Shown here: piece by piece, positions 56,685 through 64,000 of the stretch
How the letters are laid out: the number at the start of each line of letters is the position of its first letter
How positions within the stretch are numbered: the first letter of the stretch is position 1
Source of the DNA: Herbaspirillum hiltneri N3
GTDB lineage: Bacteria > Pseudomonadota > Gammaproteobacteria > Burkholderiales > Burkholderiaceae_D
NCBI RefSeq assembly: GCF_001267925.1
Contig: NZ_CP011409.1
Span: 4,092,001 to 4,156,000, forward strand
Reading direction: 5' to 3'
DNA length: 64,000 nt
Notes under the pieces: generated by a model
The model's database searches: none
What the model saw: only the letters and a program-made list of their open reading frames with translations
Told to the model about the DNA's origin: nothing
Made by a program: the position numbers and the translations under genes

Positions 56685-58235
56685 ATGAACTTGCATAAAA
56701 CGCTTGCCACCGTTTCTGGCATGACGATGCTTTCCCGCATTACCGGTCTCGCAAGAGAAATCCTGTTCGCACGCGCATTCGGCGCCTCGGCCTATACCGA
56801 CGCCTTCAACGTCGCCTTCCGCATTCCCAACCTGTTGCGCCGGCTGTTCGCCGAAGGCGCCTTTTCGCAGGCCTTCGTGCCGATCCTGGCCGAATACAAG
56901 AACCAGAAAGGCGACGTCGCCACCAAAGACCTGGTTGACCACGTGGCAACGGTGCTGATCTGGGTGATGGTCGCCACCAGCATTGCCGGCATCCTGGCCA
57001 CGCCGCTGATCGTGTACTTCATCGCCACCGGCCTCAAATACAACCAGGACGCCTTCGATGCCTCGGTGGTCATGACGCGCATCATGTTTCCGTACATCGG
57101 CTTCATGTCTTTCGTGGCGCTGGCGGGCGGCATCCTCAATACCTGGCGTGAATTCAAGATTCCCGCATTCACGTCGGTGCTGCTGAACGTCTCCTTTATC
57201 CTCGCCTCCCTGTTCGTCGCCCCTTATCTCGACCAGCCGATCTATGCAATGGCGTTTGCGGTGTTCGTCGGCGGCGTGTTGCAGGTTGCCTTGCAGATCC
57301 CTGCACTGATCAGGATCGGCATGCTGCCGCGCCTCTACCTCAATCCAATGATCGGCTTGTCCGATGAAGGCGTCAGACGCGTGCTCAAGAAAATGGGACC
57401 GGCGGTATTCGCCGTCTCGGCCGCACAGATCAGCCTGATGATCAACACCAACATCGCCTCGCGCCTGGCGCACGGCAGCGTGTCATGGCTGTCGTACGCC
57501 GACCGCCTGATGGAATTCCCGACCGCCTTGCTCGGCGTGGCGCTCGGGACGATCCTGTTGCCCAGCCTGTCGAATGCGCATGCCGAGAACGACATGGCCG
57601 AATATTCCGCACTGCTGGACTGGGGCCTGCGCCTGACCTTCCTGCTGGCGCTGCCGTGCGCGGTGGGTCTGGCCACGCTGTCGGAACCGCTGACCGCCAC
57701 GCTGTTCCATTACGGCAAATTCGACACGGTCTCGGTCGACATGACCGGCCGCGCGCTGATCGCCTACGGCGTCGGCCTGATCGGCCTGATCCTGGTGAAA
57801 ATCCTGGCGCCCGGCTTCTACGCCAAGCAAGACATCCGCACCCCGGTCAAGATCGCCATCGGCGTCCTGATCGCCACGCAGCTGATGAACTACATTTTCG
57901 TGCCTTGGATCGCCCATGCCGGACTGGCCTTGTCGATCGGCCTGGGCGCTTGCCTGAACGCGGGATTCCTGTTCTGGGGCCTGCGCCGCCGCAAGATCTA
58001 TACCCCGCAACCGGGCTGGCGCATGTTCCTGATCAAGCTGACCGGCGCGCTGTTCCTGCTCGGCGGCGTGGCCCTGGCGGTGGCGCGGCATTTCGACTGG
58101 ATCGCCATGCGCGCCCACCCCGCCGAGCGCATCGGCGCGTTGCTGCTGGTGTTTGCGGCGTGCGGCGTGGTGTATTTCGGCGCCTTGATGGCGATGGGAT
58201 TCCGATTCCGCGACTTCAAGCGCGTTGGCCGTTGA
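56685..58235 (+). CDS. murJ: lipid II flippase MurJ
   Basis: MurJ flips lipid II across the inner membrane for peptidoglycan synthesis. The 516-residue protein has about 14 hydrophobic segments. It shows MTMLSRITGLAREILFARAFGASAYTDAFNVAFRIPNLLRRLFAEGAFSQAFVP-type sequence at the N-terminus, including the Arg residues lining the cavity. PTALLGVALGTILLPSLS near 280 is also conserved. The start matches the family; no Shine-Dalgarno is visible. The SirB1-family gene follows after 91 bp. Confidence 0.96.
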   Translation: MNLHKTLATVSGMTMLSRITGLAREILFARAFGASAYTDAFNVAFRIPNLLRRLFAEGAFSQAFVPILAEYKNQKGDVATKDLVDHVATVLIWVMVATSIAGILATPLIVYFIATGLKYNQDAFDASVVMTRIMFPYIGFMSFVALAGGILNTWREFKIPAFTSVLLNVSFILASLFVAPYLDQPIYAMAFAVFVGGVLQVALQIPALIRIGMLPRLYLNPMIGLSDEGVRRVLKKMGPAVFAVSAAQISLMINTNIASRLAHGSVSWLSYADRLMEFPTALLGVALGTILLPSLSNAHAENDMAEYSALLDWGLRLTFLLALPCAVGLATLSEPLTATLFHYGKFDTVSVDMTGRALIAYGVGLIGLILVKILAPGFYAKQDIRTPVKIAIGVLIATQLMNYIFVPWIAHAGLALSIGLGACLNAGFLFWGLRRRKIYTPQPGWRMFLIKLTGALFLLGGVALAVARHFDWIAMRAHPAERIGALLLVFAACGVVYFGALMAMGFRFRDFKRVGR

Positions 58236-58326
58236 GAACTTACCTGCCCGGGGCAATGTTGCGTTGACGCGCCATTGCCAGCCAAACATTTCACAAGCGC
58301 GCATATTTTGATAGCATGATCAACAT

Positions 58327-59166
58327 ATGACGCTTACACCGCTCGAATATTTTTCTTCGCTGGTTCGTCAAGACGATTCGATTCCGCTTTTTGAATCGGC
58401 TCTGGCGCTGGGGCAAGATGCGCAGCCCGATCTGGATTTGTCCGCGTGCCAGATCGAGATGGACACCCTGGCGCTCAAGTTGAAGCAGCGTCTGCCCCCT
58501 GATGCATCGCACATTCAAAAATTGCGGATGCTCAACCACTTTTTTTTCCAGGAGCTGGCGTTCGCCGGCAACATCAATAATTATTACGATCCCGATAACA
58601 GCTACATCCATCGTGTGCTGACGTCGCGCCGCGGCATTCCGATTTCGCTGGCGGTGGTGTACATGGAATTGGGACAGCAGATCGGCCTGAACATGAAGGG
58701 CATTTCCTTCCCCGGCCATTTCCTGATGAAACTGTCGGTGCAATCGGGCGACATCGTGCTCGACCCGATGAATGGCGCCAGCCTGTCGCGCGAAGAATTG
58801 GAAGAGCGCCTGGAACCGTACCTCGAACAGCAGGAATACGGCGACGAGTTGCCGCTGGCGGCGTATCTGCGCGCCGCCCATCCGCGCGAAATCCTGACGC
58901 GCATGCTGCGCAACCTGAAAGCCATCTTCACCGACTCCCAGCGTTGGCAAGGCGTACTCGAGGTGCAGGAGCGCCTGGTGATTTTATTGCCCGATGAAAT
59001 TACCGAACGCCGCGATCGCGGCCTGGCGTACGCCAACCTGGCCGAACCGCAGGCGGCGCTGGACGATCTGGAAGCCTACCTGGCCTTGCGTCCCGATGCG
59101 GAAGACGCCGATAGCATGCGTGAGAAGCTGCCGGAACTGCGTCACGCCAGCCGGCGCCCCAACTGA
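58327..59166 (+). CDS. SirB1-family protein (transglutaminase-like plus TPR region)
   Basis: A 279-residue cytoplasmic protein of the SirB1 group, whose molecular role is not settled. The transglutaminase-like part (about residues 25-170) has NHFFFQELAFAGNINNYYDPDNSYIHRVLTSRRGIPISLAVVYMELG and the GISFPGHFLMKL segment. The Cys position expected in true transglutaminases is Ser in this family (RRGIPISLAV), so peptide-crosslinking is unlikely. The C-terminal 100 residues are helical repeats (RWQGVLEVQERLVILLPDEITERRDRGLAYANL) like TPRs. Confidence 0.88.
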   Translation: MTLTPLEYFSSLVRQDDSIPLFESALALGQDAQPDLDLSACQIEMDTLALKLKQRLPPDASHIQKLRMLNHFFFQELAFAGNINNYYDPDNSYIHRVLTSRRGIPISLAVVYMELGQQIGLNMKGISFPGHFLMKLSVQSGDIVLDPMNGASLSREELEERLEPYLEQQEYGDELPLAAYLRAAHPREILTRMLRNLKAIFTDSQRWQGVLEVQERLVILLPDEITERRDRGLAYANLAEPQAALDDLEAYLALRPDAEDADSMREKLPELRHASRRPN

Positions 59167-59216
59167 CAACCGATGTTGGAGACGCCGACCCGGCGCTGCT
59201 GATTACTGACTACTGA

Positions 59217-61127
59217 TCAGCCCTTCGAACGCGCTTCGATCACTTCCCAGCGCTCCAGATTTTCCAGCAACAAGCCGTCGATTTCGGCGAAACGCGCATT
59301 CAGGCGCCCCGCTTCTTCGCCGCCCGCCTTGTACAGATCCGGATCGGCCAGCTTGGCGGAAATTGCCGCCTGCTCTTCTTCCAGTTGTGCAATCAGCTTC
59401 GGCAACTCTTCGAGTTCTCGCTGTTCCTTGTAGCTGAGCTTCTTCGGCTTGGCGACCGCAGGCGCCGCCACCGGCAGTTCCGCCGGTTTGGATTCGCTCT
59501 TGCCGTCCGATTTCTTCACACTTGCCGGCGTGCTGGCGCGCACGCGCTCCCAGTCGCTGTAGCCGCCCACATATTCCTTCCAGACGCCGTCGCCCTCAGA
59601 GGCGATCACCTGCGTGACGACGTTGTCGAGGAAGGTGCGGTCATGGCTCACCAGGAACACGGTGCCTTCATAATCCTCCAGCAATTCTTCCAGCAGTTCG
59701 AGCGTGTCGATGTCGAGATCGTTGGTCGGTTCATCGAGCACCAGCACGTTGGCCGGCTTGGCGAACAGACGCGCCAGCAACAAGCGGTTACGCTCGCCGC
59801 CGGACAAGGTGCGCACCGGCGAACGCGCGCGTTCCGGCGCGAACAGGAAGTCGCCCAGATACGTCATCACGTGCCTGCGCTGGCCGTTGACTTCCACCCA
59901 GTCGCTGCCCGGCGCGATGGTGTCGGCCAGGGTGGCTTCTTCATTGAGCTGGGTGCGCATCTGGTCGAAGTACGCGACCTGCAATTTGGTGCCCTGGCGG
60001 ACGGTGCCGGCATCGGCGGTTTCTTCACCCAGGATCAGCTTCAGCAGCGTGGTCTTGCCGGCGCCGTTCTGGCCGATCAGGCCGACCTTGTCGCCGCGCA
60101 TGAGGATGCCGCTGAAATCGCGCACGATGGTCTTGGCGCCATAGGACTTGCTGACGTTTTCGAGTTCCGCCACGATCTTGCCGGAACGTTCACCGGACGA
60201 CACCTCCAGCTTGACCTGGCCCTGGCGGTCACGGCGCGCGCTGCGCTCCAGGCGCAAGGATTCCAGCCGGCGCACACGGCCTTCGTCGCGCGTGCGGCGC
60301 GCCTTGACGCCCTTGCGGATCCAGACTTCTTCCTGCGCCAGGAATTTGTCGAACTTGGCGTTCTCGACTTCTTCGTTGTCCAGCAACTCTTCCTTGCGGG
60401 TCTGATAGGTGCTGAAATTGCCCGGGAAGGACAACAACTTGCCGCGATCGAGTTCGATGATGCGCGTGGCGACGTTGTCGAGGAAGCTGCGATCATGCGT
60501 GATGAACAGCACACTGCCCTTGTAGTCGCGCAGCAGGCCCTCGAGCCACATGATGGAGCCGAAATCCAGATGGTTGGTCGGTTCGTCCAGCAGCAGCACA
60601 TCGGGCGCGCCAACCAGACCGCACGCCAGCGCCACGCGCTTCTGCATGCCGCCTGACAGTTCGCCGATGAGGGCCTCGCCCTTAAGGTTGAGCTTGTCGA
60701 GCGTGGTCTCGACCTTGTTGTTCAGGCTCCATGCGTCGGCCGCGTCGAGGATCAGCTGGATATCGTGCATGCGCTCCATGAGCGCTTCGTCGTTGTCGCC
60801 GCCGAACTGGCCGGTCAGCGATTCGTATTCGGCCAGCAGCGCCGGCAATTCGCCCAGGCCGGAAGCGACCGCGTTGAAGATCGTCATCTCGGCGGGGAAA
60901 TGCGGCTCCTGGTCGACGTAGGCGATTTTCAGGCCCTGCTGCATCACCAGCAAACCGTCGTCCAGCCGGGAAACGCCGGCGATGATTTTCAGCAAGGACG
61001 ACTTGCCGGTGCCGTTGCGGCCGATCAGGCCGACGCGTTCGCCGGTTTCCAGCGAAAATTCCGCGTGATCGAGAAGCGGGACGTGTCCGAATGCGAGTTG
61101 CGCATTGGAGAGGGAAATGACTGCCAT
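59217..61127 (-). CDS. uup: ABC-F family ATPase (Uup type)
   Basis: A 636-residue soluble ABC-F protein, acting on ribosomes rather than membranes. Domain 1 has GRNGTGKSSLLKIIAG, GELSGGMQKRVALA and VLLLDEPTNHLD. The P-site interaction linker with many charged residues follows (about 235-310). Domain 2 has GQNGAGKTTLLKLI, RTLSGGERNRLLLA and VLVLDEPTNDLD. The C-terminal tail from about 530 has a Lys/Ser-rich joint and a coiled-coil (LSYKEQRELEELPKLIAQLEEEQAAI), the mark of Uup. It stands alone on the minus strand. Confidence 0.94.
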   Translation of the reverse strand: MAVISLSNAQLAFGHVPLLDHAEFSLETGERVGLIGRNGTGKSSLLKIIAGVSRLDDGLLVMQQGLKIAYVDQEPHFPAEMTIFNAVASGLGELPALLAEYESLTGQFGGDNDEALMERMHDIQLILDAADAWSLNNKVETTLDKLNLKGEALIGELSGGMQKRVALACGLVGAPDVLLLDEPTNHLDFGSIMWLEGLLRDYKGSVLFITHDRSFLDNVATRIIELDRGKLLSFPGNFSTYQTRKEELLDNEEVENAKFDKFLAQEEVWIRKGVKARRTRDEGRVRRLESLRLERSARRDRQGQVKLEVSSGERSGKIVAELENVSKSYGAKTIVRDFSGILMRGDKVGLIGQNGAGKTTLLKLILGEETADAGTVRQGTKLQVAYFDQMRTQLNEEATLADTIAPGSDWVEVNGQRRHVMTYLGDFLFAPERARSPVRTLSGGERNRLLLARLFAKPANVLVLDEPTNDLDIDTLELLEELLEDYEGTVFLVSHDRTFLDNVVTQVIASEGDGVWKEYVGGYSDWERVRASTPASVKKSDGKSESKPAELPVAAPAVAKPKKLSYKEQRELEELPKLIAQLEEEQAAISAKLADPDLYKAGGEEAGRLNARFAEIDGLLLENLERWEVIEARSKG

Positions 61128-61521
61128 AAGTATGCCGAGGGATGAGATCGAAGGTCGGGGCGGGAATGCCTTGGCCGCGACTCAATTAAAGAAGAAAGAC
61201 CGCATTGTACCGATTGCGCGCGGTGATGGTGTATCTATGCTGCGTCCAAGAGGAGTCCGGGCACCTTCAGCCCTTGCGACCTGCGCAATCCATTGCCAAT
61301 GAACAACAAACGGCGTCCGTTTGATGTTCTTTTATTACGACCCCGCGCCGAAACGGGCTCCCGCATACATTTGGAAACACAATCGTGGTCCTGATCGGCC
61401 TTGGATCGGCTGTTGCGCGCGGCCCATGTTGTAAGATACGGCACGCCCTTCACTATGAAGCCGCTTCAAGATCAGGCTGGCGCGCGCCACCCTGACTTTG
61501 CCACGGTTTCCAACAATAACC
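61128..61521. other. divergent uup/mrcA intergenic region, no gene seen
   Basis: A 394-bp gap. A TTGTAAGAT stretch near 61431-61439 is a possible -10 for mrcA but has no good -35. No RNA gene, repeat or riboswitch is recognised; short frames on both strands look random. Confidence 0.5.
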
Positions 61522-63945
61522 ATGCGCTTTAACTCTCGCTTGCACCGTCTTTCGCTTCAACGCGGCTTCCTCAATCCCAACATCGCCAAGTTCCTTGCCT
61601 TCTCGGTGCTCGGCCTCGTCATCATCGGCGCGCTGATCATCGCCTATGCGCTGATCTTCATCAATCCACGCCTGCCTTCGCTGGATGTGATCACCGATTA
61701 CCGGCCGAAGATTCCGCTGCGCATCTACTCCGCGGACAACGTGCTGCTCGGCGAATTCGGCGAAGAAAAGCGCAGCCTGGTCAAGCTCGACGACATTCCG
61801 GCCAATATGAAGAATGCGGTGCTGGCCATCGAAGACAACCGTTTTTACCAGCACGGCGGCATCGACTACATCGGCATCGCGCGCGCCATCGCGACCGACG
61901 TGGTGCGCGGTCACGCCAGCCAGGGTGCCAGCACGATCACCATGCAGGTCGCCCGCAACGTGTTCCTGACCAAGGAAAAAACCGTCTCGCGCAAACTGTA
62001 TGAAGTGCTGCTGGCCAACAAGATCGAAGCGGCGCTGAGCAAGGACCAGATCCTTGAGGTGTACATGAACCAGATTTACCTGGGTCAACGCGCCTTCGGT
62101 TTCGCCGCCGCCGCGCGCACCTATTTCGGCAAGGACATCAAGGACATCACGCTGGCCCAGGCCGCGATGCTGGCAGGCCTGCCGAAAGCGCCTTCGGCCT
62201 ACAACCCGATCGTCAATCCGAAGCGGGCGCATATCCGCCAGCAATACATCCTGCAGCGCATGCTCGACCTCGAATACATCACGCAAAAGGAATACGACGC
62301 AGCTGTGAAGGAAGACATCCAAGTGCGTGCGCCAGGCAACCAGTACAACGTGCACGCCGAATACGTGAATGAAATGGTGCGCCAGATGGTGTACGCCCAG
62401 TACAAGGAAGACACCTATACCCATGGCATCACCGTCACCACCACCATCAACGCCGCTGACCAGAAGGCCGCCTACGATGCGGTGCGCAAGGGCGTAATGG
62501 ATTACGACCGCCGTCACGGCTATCGCGGCCCGGAAGAAACCATCGAGCTGCCGTCGAAGGAGGAAGATCGCGCCCAGGCCATCGACGACGCCATGGACGA
62601 CTATCCCGACAATGACGACATTCTTGCCGCCGTCGTGGTGTCAGCCGACCCGAAACAAATCCAGGCGGTGATTCGCAGCGGCGACAAGATCACGCTGTCG
62701 GGCGACACGCTGAAGTTCGTCGCAGCCGCACTGGGCCCCAAGGCCAAGAAGGAAATCCGCATCGCCCCGGGCGCGGTGATCCGCGTCATGCAGGACGGCA
62801 AAAAGAACTGGCAGATCGTGCAGTTGCCTGAAGTGGAAGCCACGCTGGTATCGGTGACGCCGCAGAACGGCGCCATCCGGGCATTGGTGGGCGGCTTCGA
62901 TTTCACGCAGAACAACTTCAACCACGTCACGCAAGCCTGGCGCCAGCCCGGTTCGACCTTCAAGCCCTTCATCTACTCGGCGGCGCTGGAAAAAGGCTTT
63001 GCCCCCGCCTCCATCATCAACGATGCACCGGTATCCTATCCGGCCGGCAACGGCCAGCCGAACTGGGAACCGAAGGACGACGATCCGCCGGCCGGTCCGA
63101 TGGCGATGCGCACCGCGCTGCAAAAATCGGTCAACCTGGTCGCCATCCGCACGCTGGACGCGATCGGCGTGAAGTATGCGCAGGACTTCATCACCCAGCA
63201 TTTCGGCTTCGATACCGACAAGGTGCCGCCTTACCTGCCGATGGCGCTGGGAGCAGGTCAAACCACGCCGCTGCAGCTGGCGTCGGCCTATGCCATCTTC
63301 GCCAACGGCGGCTACAAGATCAATCCTTACCTGATCACACAGATCACCGACGCCCGCGGCAAGGTGCTGTCCAAGGCGGATCCGCTGATCGTCGGCAACA
63401 ACGCTCCGCGCGCAATCGACGAGCGCAACAGCTACATCATGACCAGCCTGCTGCAATCGGTGGCGCAGCGTGGCACGGGGGCCCGCAGCAATTCGCTCAA
63501 ACGCACCGATCTGGCCGGCAAGACCGGTACCACCAACGATGCGTTCGACGGCTGGTTCGCCGGGTATCAGCGCACGTTGACGACCGTGGTGTGGATGGGT
63601 TACGACCAGCCCAAGAGCCTGGGCAGCAAGGAATTCGGCGCGCAACTGGCATTGCCGATCTGGGTCGATTACATGGGCGTGGCGCTGCGCGGAACGCCGC
63701 AATCCGATACGCCGGCGCCGGCCGGGATCCGGTTCATCGACGGCGAACCGTATTATGAGAACTTCACGCCGGGCAACGGTTTCGTCGCCTCGCTGGGAGT
63801 TGAAGGCGGCGGCGTAGTCGATGCGCTGTCGAACTTCTTCGGCTGGTCGAAGAATCCGAACTCGGAAACGCAGGCGGCGCCATCGTCCGGCCCGGCCTCC
63901 TCTTCGCAGGCGCCGGGCAAGGAGAATCTGTATCAGGGCCATTGA
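61522..63945 (+). CDS. mrcA: penicillin-binding protein 1A (glycosyltransferase/transpeptidase)
   Basis: A bifunctional class A PBP of 807 residues. One membrane helix (about 28-50) is followed by the GT51 domain with AIEDNRFYQHGGIDYIGIARA (catalytic Glu), SQGASTITMQVARN and ALSKDQILEVYMNQIYLG. The OB-like linker region, about residues 300-420, is typical of PBP1A. The transpeptidase domain has SxxK at S478-K481 (GSTFKPF), SVN and KTGTTND. I start at MRFNSRLHRLSLQ; an alternative start eight codons upstream is possible. The tail is Pro/Ser-rich. Confidence 0.96.
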   Translation: MRFNSRLHRLSLQRGFLNPNIAKFLAFSVLGLVIIGALIIAYALIFINPRLPSLDVITDYRPKIPLRIYSADNVLLGEFGEEKRSLVKLDDIPANMKNAVLAIEDNRFYQHGGIDYIGIARAIATDVVRGHASQGASTITMQVARNVFLTKEKTVSRKLYEVLLANKIEAALSKDQILEVYMNQIYLGQRAFGFAAAARTYFGKDIKDITLAQAAMLAGLPKAPSAYNPIVNPKRAHIRQQYILQRMLDLEYITQKEYDAAVKEDIQVRAPGNQYNVHAEYVNEMVRQMVYAQYKEDTYTHGITVTTTINAADQKAAYDAVRKGVMDYDRRHGYRGPEETIELPSKEEDRAQAIDDAMDDYPDNDDILAAVVVSADPKQIQAVIRSGDKITLSGDTLKFVAAALGPKAKKEIRIAPGAVIRVMQDGKKNWQIVQLPEVEATLVSVTPQNGAIRALVGGFDFTQNNFNHVTQAWRQPGSTFKPFIYSAALEKGFAPASIINDAPVSYPAGNGQPNWEPKDDDPPAGPMAMRTALQKSVNLVAIRTLDAIGVKYAQDFITQHFGFDTDKVPPYLPMALGAGQTTPLQLASAYAIFANGGYKINPYLITQITDARGKVLSKADPLIVGNNAPRAIDERNSYIMTSLLQSVAQRGTGARSNSLKRTDLAGKTGTTNDAFDGWFAGYQRTLTTVVWMGYDQPKSLGSKEFGAQLALPIWVDYMGVALRGTPQSDTPAPAGIRFIDGEPYYENFTPGNGFVASLGVEGGGVVDALSNFFGWSKNPNSETQAAPSSGPASSSQAPGKENLYQGH

Positions 63946-63973
63946 TCCGTCACTGATCCGCCACTGATCCGGC
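63942..63973. repeat. short tandem repeat after mrcA
   Basis: Three copies of an 11-bp unit of the form CACTGATCCGC (first copy degenerate) run across the mrcA stop codon. No function evident. Confidence 0.55.
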
Positions 63974-64000
63974 CGCAAAAAGAAAAAAGCGCAGAAGAAA

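Overview
The window is a dense, high-GC bacterial chromosome segment. Gene content and protein style point to a betaproteobacterium of the order Burkholderiales, most likely Oxalobacteraceae and close to Herbaspirillum. The evidence is the ribF-ileS-lspA-coaBC-dut block, clpS-clpA, the yhdP-nitrilase-tldD block, and an allophanate hydrolase / biuret hydrolase / triuret hydrolase-like set of the kind I recall being described from Herbaspirillum. This placement is inference from gene content; no 16S gene is present. I saw no tRNA or rRNA genes, insertion sequences, prophage or CRISPR arrays.

Layout. 0-2 kb: M48 peptidase (cut by the window edge), phhB, rsgA. 2-4.2 kb: a Fur-controlled TonB-dependent siderophore receptor on the minus strand. 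4.5-7.6 kb: argF, a glyoxalase-fold protein, argG and ppnP. 7.7-13.8 kb: murB, yajQ, a PhnB-like protein, aroG behind a Phe/Tyr attenuator, tldD and a nitrilase-family amidase. 13.9-21.1 kb: yhdP and glnE, divergent around a 161-bp palindromic repeat. 21.2-27.1 kb, minus strand: methyltransferase, lepB, a small lipoprotein, and a tkt-GNAT-gap operon. 27.4-28.8 kb: rsmE and yidB. 29.1-41.2 kb: a 12-gene nitrogen-scavenging operon. 42-49.5 kb: ribF, ileS, lspA, coaBC, dut and a degenerate M48/PDZ lipoprotein. 49.6-56.4 kb: clpA, clpS, cspA, icd, a pseudouridine synthase, a tiny Ala/Lys-rich exported protein, a DUF192 protein and rpsT. 56.7-64 kb: murJ, a SirB1-family protein, uup and mrcA.

The accessory centrepiece is the 29.1-41.2 kb operon. 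Its enzymes form a plausible route triuret -> carboxybiuret/biuret -> allophanate -> ammonia + CO2: a TrtA-like hydrolase (39438-40124), a BiuH hydrolase (37145-37840), an AtzF-type allophanate hydrolase (29141-31006) and an AtzH-like small protein (40121-40501). It also carries two complete ABC importers, one of NMT1/SsuABC type and one of BMP/nucleoside type, and ends in a FadR-type GntR regulator. The enzyme families are known. The two importers, the AtzH-like protein, the regulator and a 25-bp perfect dyad upstream are the less explored parts.

The clearest regulatory discovery is upstream of aroG. A 27-codon leader peptide with 8 Phe/Tyr codons in 9 positions is followed by an antiterminator-capable segment and an intrinsic terminator, a textbook ribosome-mediated attenuator for the first enzyme of aromatic amino acid synthesis. 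A second terminator-like hairpin sits directly against the argF start codon.
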